A DNA stretch of 5,344 bases, from contig JAPHSO010000034.1 in NCBI GenBank assembly GCA_026193675.1, forward strand, positions 1 through 5,344, given 5' to 3'. Shown here in pieces: positions 5,083-5,344 of the stretch (position 1 is its first letter; each line of letters begins with the position of its first letter). The notes under the pieces were generated by a model. That model saw only the letters and a program-made list of their open reading frames with translations, had not been told where the DNA came from and ran no database searches. Position numbers and translations under genes: made by a program. The stretch comes from Gammaproteobacteria bacterium (lineage in GTDB: Bacteria; Pseudomonadota; Gammaproteobacteria; Thiohalomonadales; Thiohalomonadaceae).

Positions 5083-5344
5083 TTTTTAGCCTTGCGTCTG
5101 TTTTTGTCGCTGTTTTCCCAGTCCTCATTGCCGGTTGGCTCATCTGAGCGGCGTCCATTGGGTGTGAAGATATAACCCTTTCCCCAGATAGTGCGGATAA
5201 AAACCGGTTTGGATGGATCAGGTTCGATCTTTTTACGTAGACGAGTCACCCGGATATCGATGCTTCTATCGAACGGATCCCGCTCATGCCCTTTGAGCTT
5301 CTGCATGATCTGATCGCGATTCATCTCCACTTCAGGATTTTCAA
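5079..5344 (-). CDS. ompR: OmpR-like response regulator, C-terminal part
   Basis: Only the last 87 codons are in the window; the gene continues past the right edge, so the receiver domain and the start are not seen. The visible part is the winged-helix DNA-binding domain of the OmpR/PhoB family: MNRDQIMQKLKG, then DPFDRSIDIRVTRLRKKIEP (recognition helix region), then the wing FIRTIWGKGYIFTPNG. The SIDIRVTRLRKKIE and WGKGYIFTP stretches match OmpR better than PhoB. A charged, probably disordered tail of about 25 residues follows the wing, ending in KNRRKAKK. The frame is open to the edge, so the GTG at 5330 is an internal valine and not the start. The stop overlaps the GTG of the kinase gene, which implies coupled translation of the pair. 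Regulator before kinase is the usual ompR-envZ order. Confidence 0.9.
   Translation of the reverse strand, partial: ENPEVEMNRDQIMQKLKGHERDPFDRSIDIRVTRLRKKIEPDPSKPVFIRTIWGKGYIFTPNGRRSDEPTGNEDWENSDKNRRKAKK
5090..5093 (-). promoter_or_regulatory. Shine-Dalgarno that sets the kinase GTG start
   Basis: AAGG on the minus strand lies 7 bases before GTG 5082, inside the last codons of ompR. It supports the GTG as the true kinase start and, together with the GTGA overlap, suggests that the kinase is translated by ribosomes finishing ompR. Confidence 0.6.

Noticed and set aside
5079..5330. A complete 83-residue protein starting at GTG 5330
   Set aside because: The frame stays open to the window edge and the product starts inside an OmpR-type DNA-binding domain, so this is the tail of a longer response regulator, not a separate small gene.

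Overview
The window looks like ordinary chromosomal sequence from a gammaproteobacterium. The main evidence is the pair lptM (a tiny lipoprotein gene) directly upstream of lysA, an arrangement typical of that class, together with an OmpR/EnvZ-type two-component pair. Base composition is moderate and codon use looks even across the genes. An environmental or sulfur-oxidising lineage is possible, but that is a guess; the sequence does not fix the genus.

Layout from left to right. Positions 1-140 hold no gene but contain several overlapping inverted repeats of unknown role. A tRNA-Arg(CCG) gene lies on the minus strand (178-254) with a clear intrinsic terminator after it (144-170). Upstream of the tRNA, also on the minus strand, is arsJ (296-1501), an MFS permease of the organoarsenical-efflux family, here without its usual GAPDH partner in view. 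A 128-base divergent intergenic region (1502-1629) contains a perfect 7-bp dyad and separates arsJ from a plus-strand run: lptM (1630-1755, 41 codons), lysA (1761-3014) and a class I SAM-dependent methyltransferase of unknown substrate (3039-3701). The methyltransferase occupies the place where dapF is often found after lysA. It converges, with a 16-base gap, on a minus-strand EnvZ-like histidine kinase (3718-5082), whose GTG start overlaps the stop of an OmpR-like response regulator (5079 to the window edge, N-terminal part missing).

How the genes work together. LptM and LysA both serve the cell envelope and its precursors: LptM helps mature the LPS translocon, and LysA makes lysine from meso-diaminopimelate, the peptidoglycan precursor. 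The OmpR/EnvZ pair is one translationally coupled signalling unit. ArsJ would export an arsenate-derived organoarsenical if a partner GAPDH is encoded elsewhere. No mobile element, CRISPR array, defence system or clearly new multi-gene system is visible. The points most worth a second look are the structured non-coding left end, the methyltransferase in the dapF position, and the orphan arsJ.
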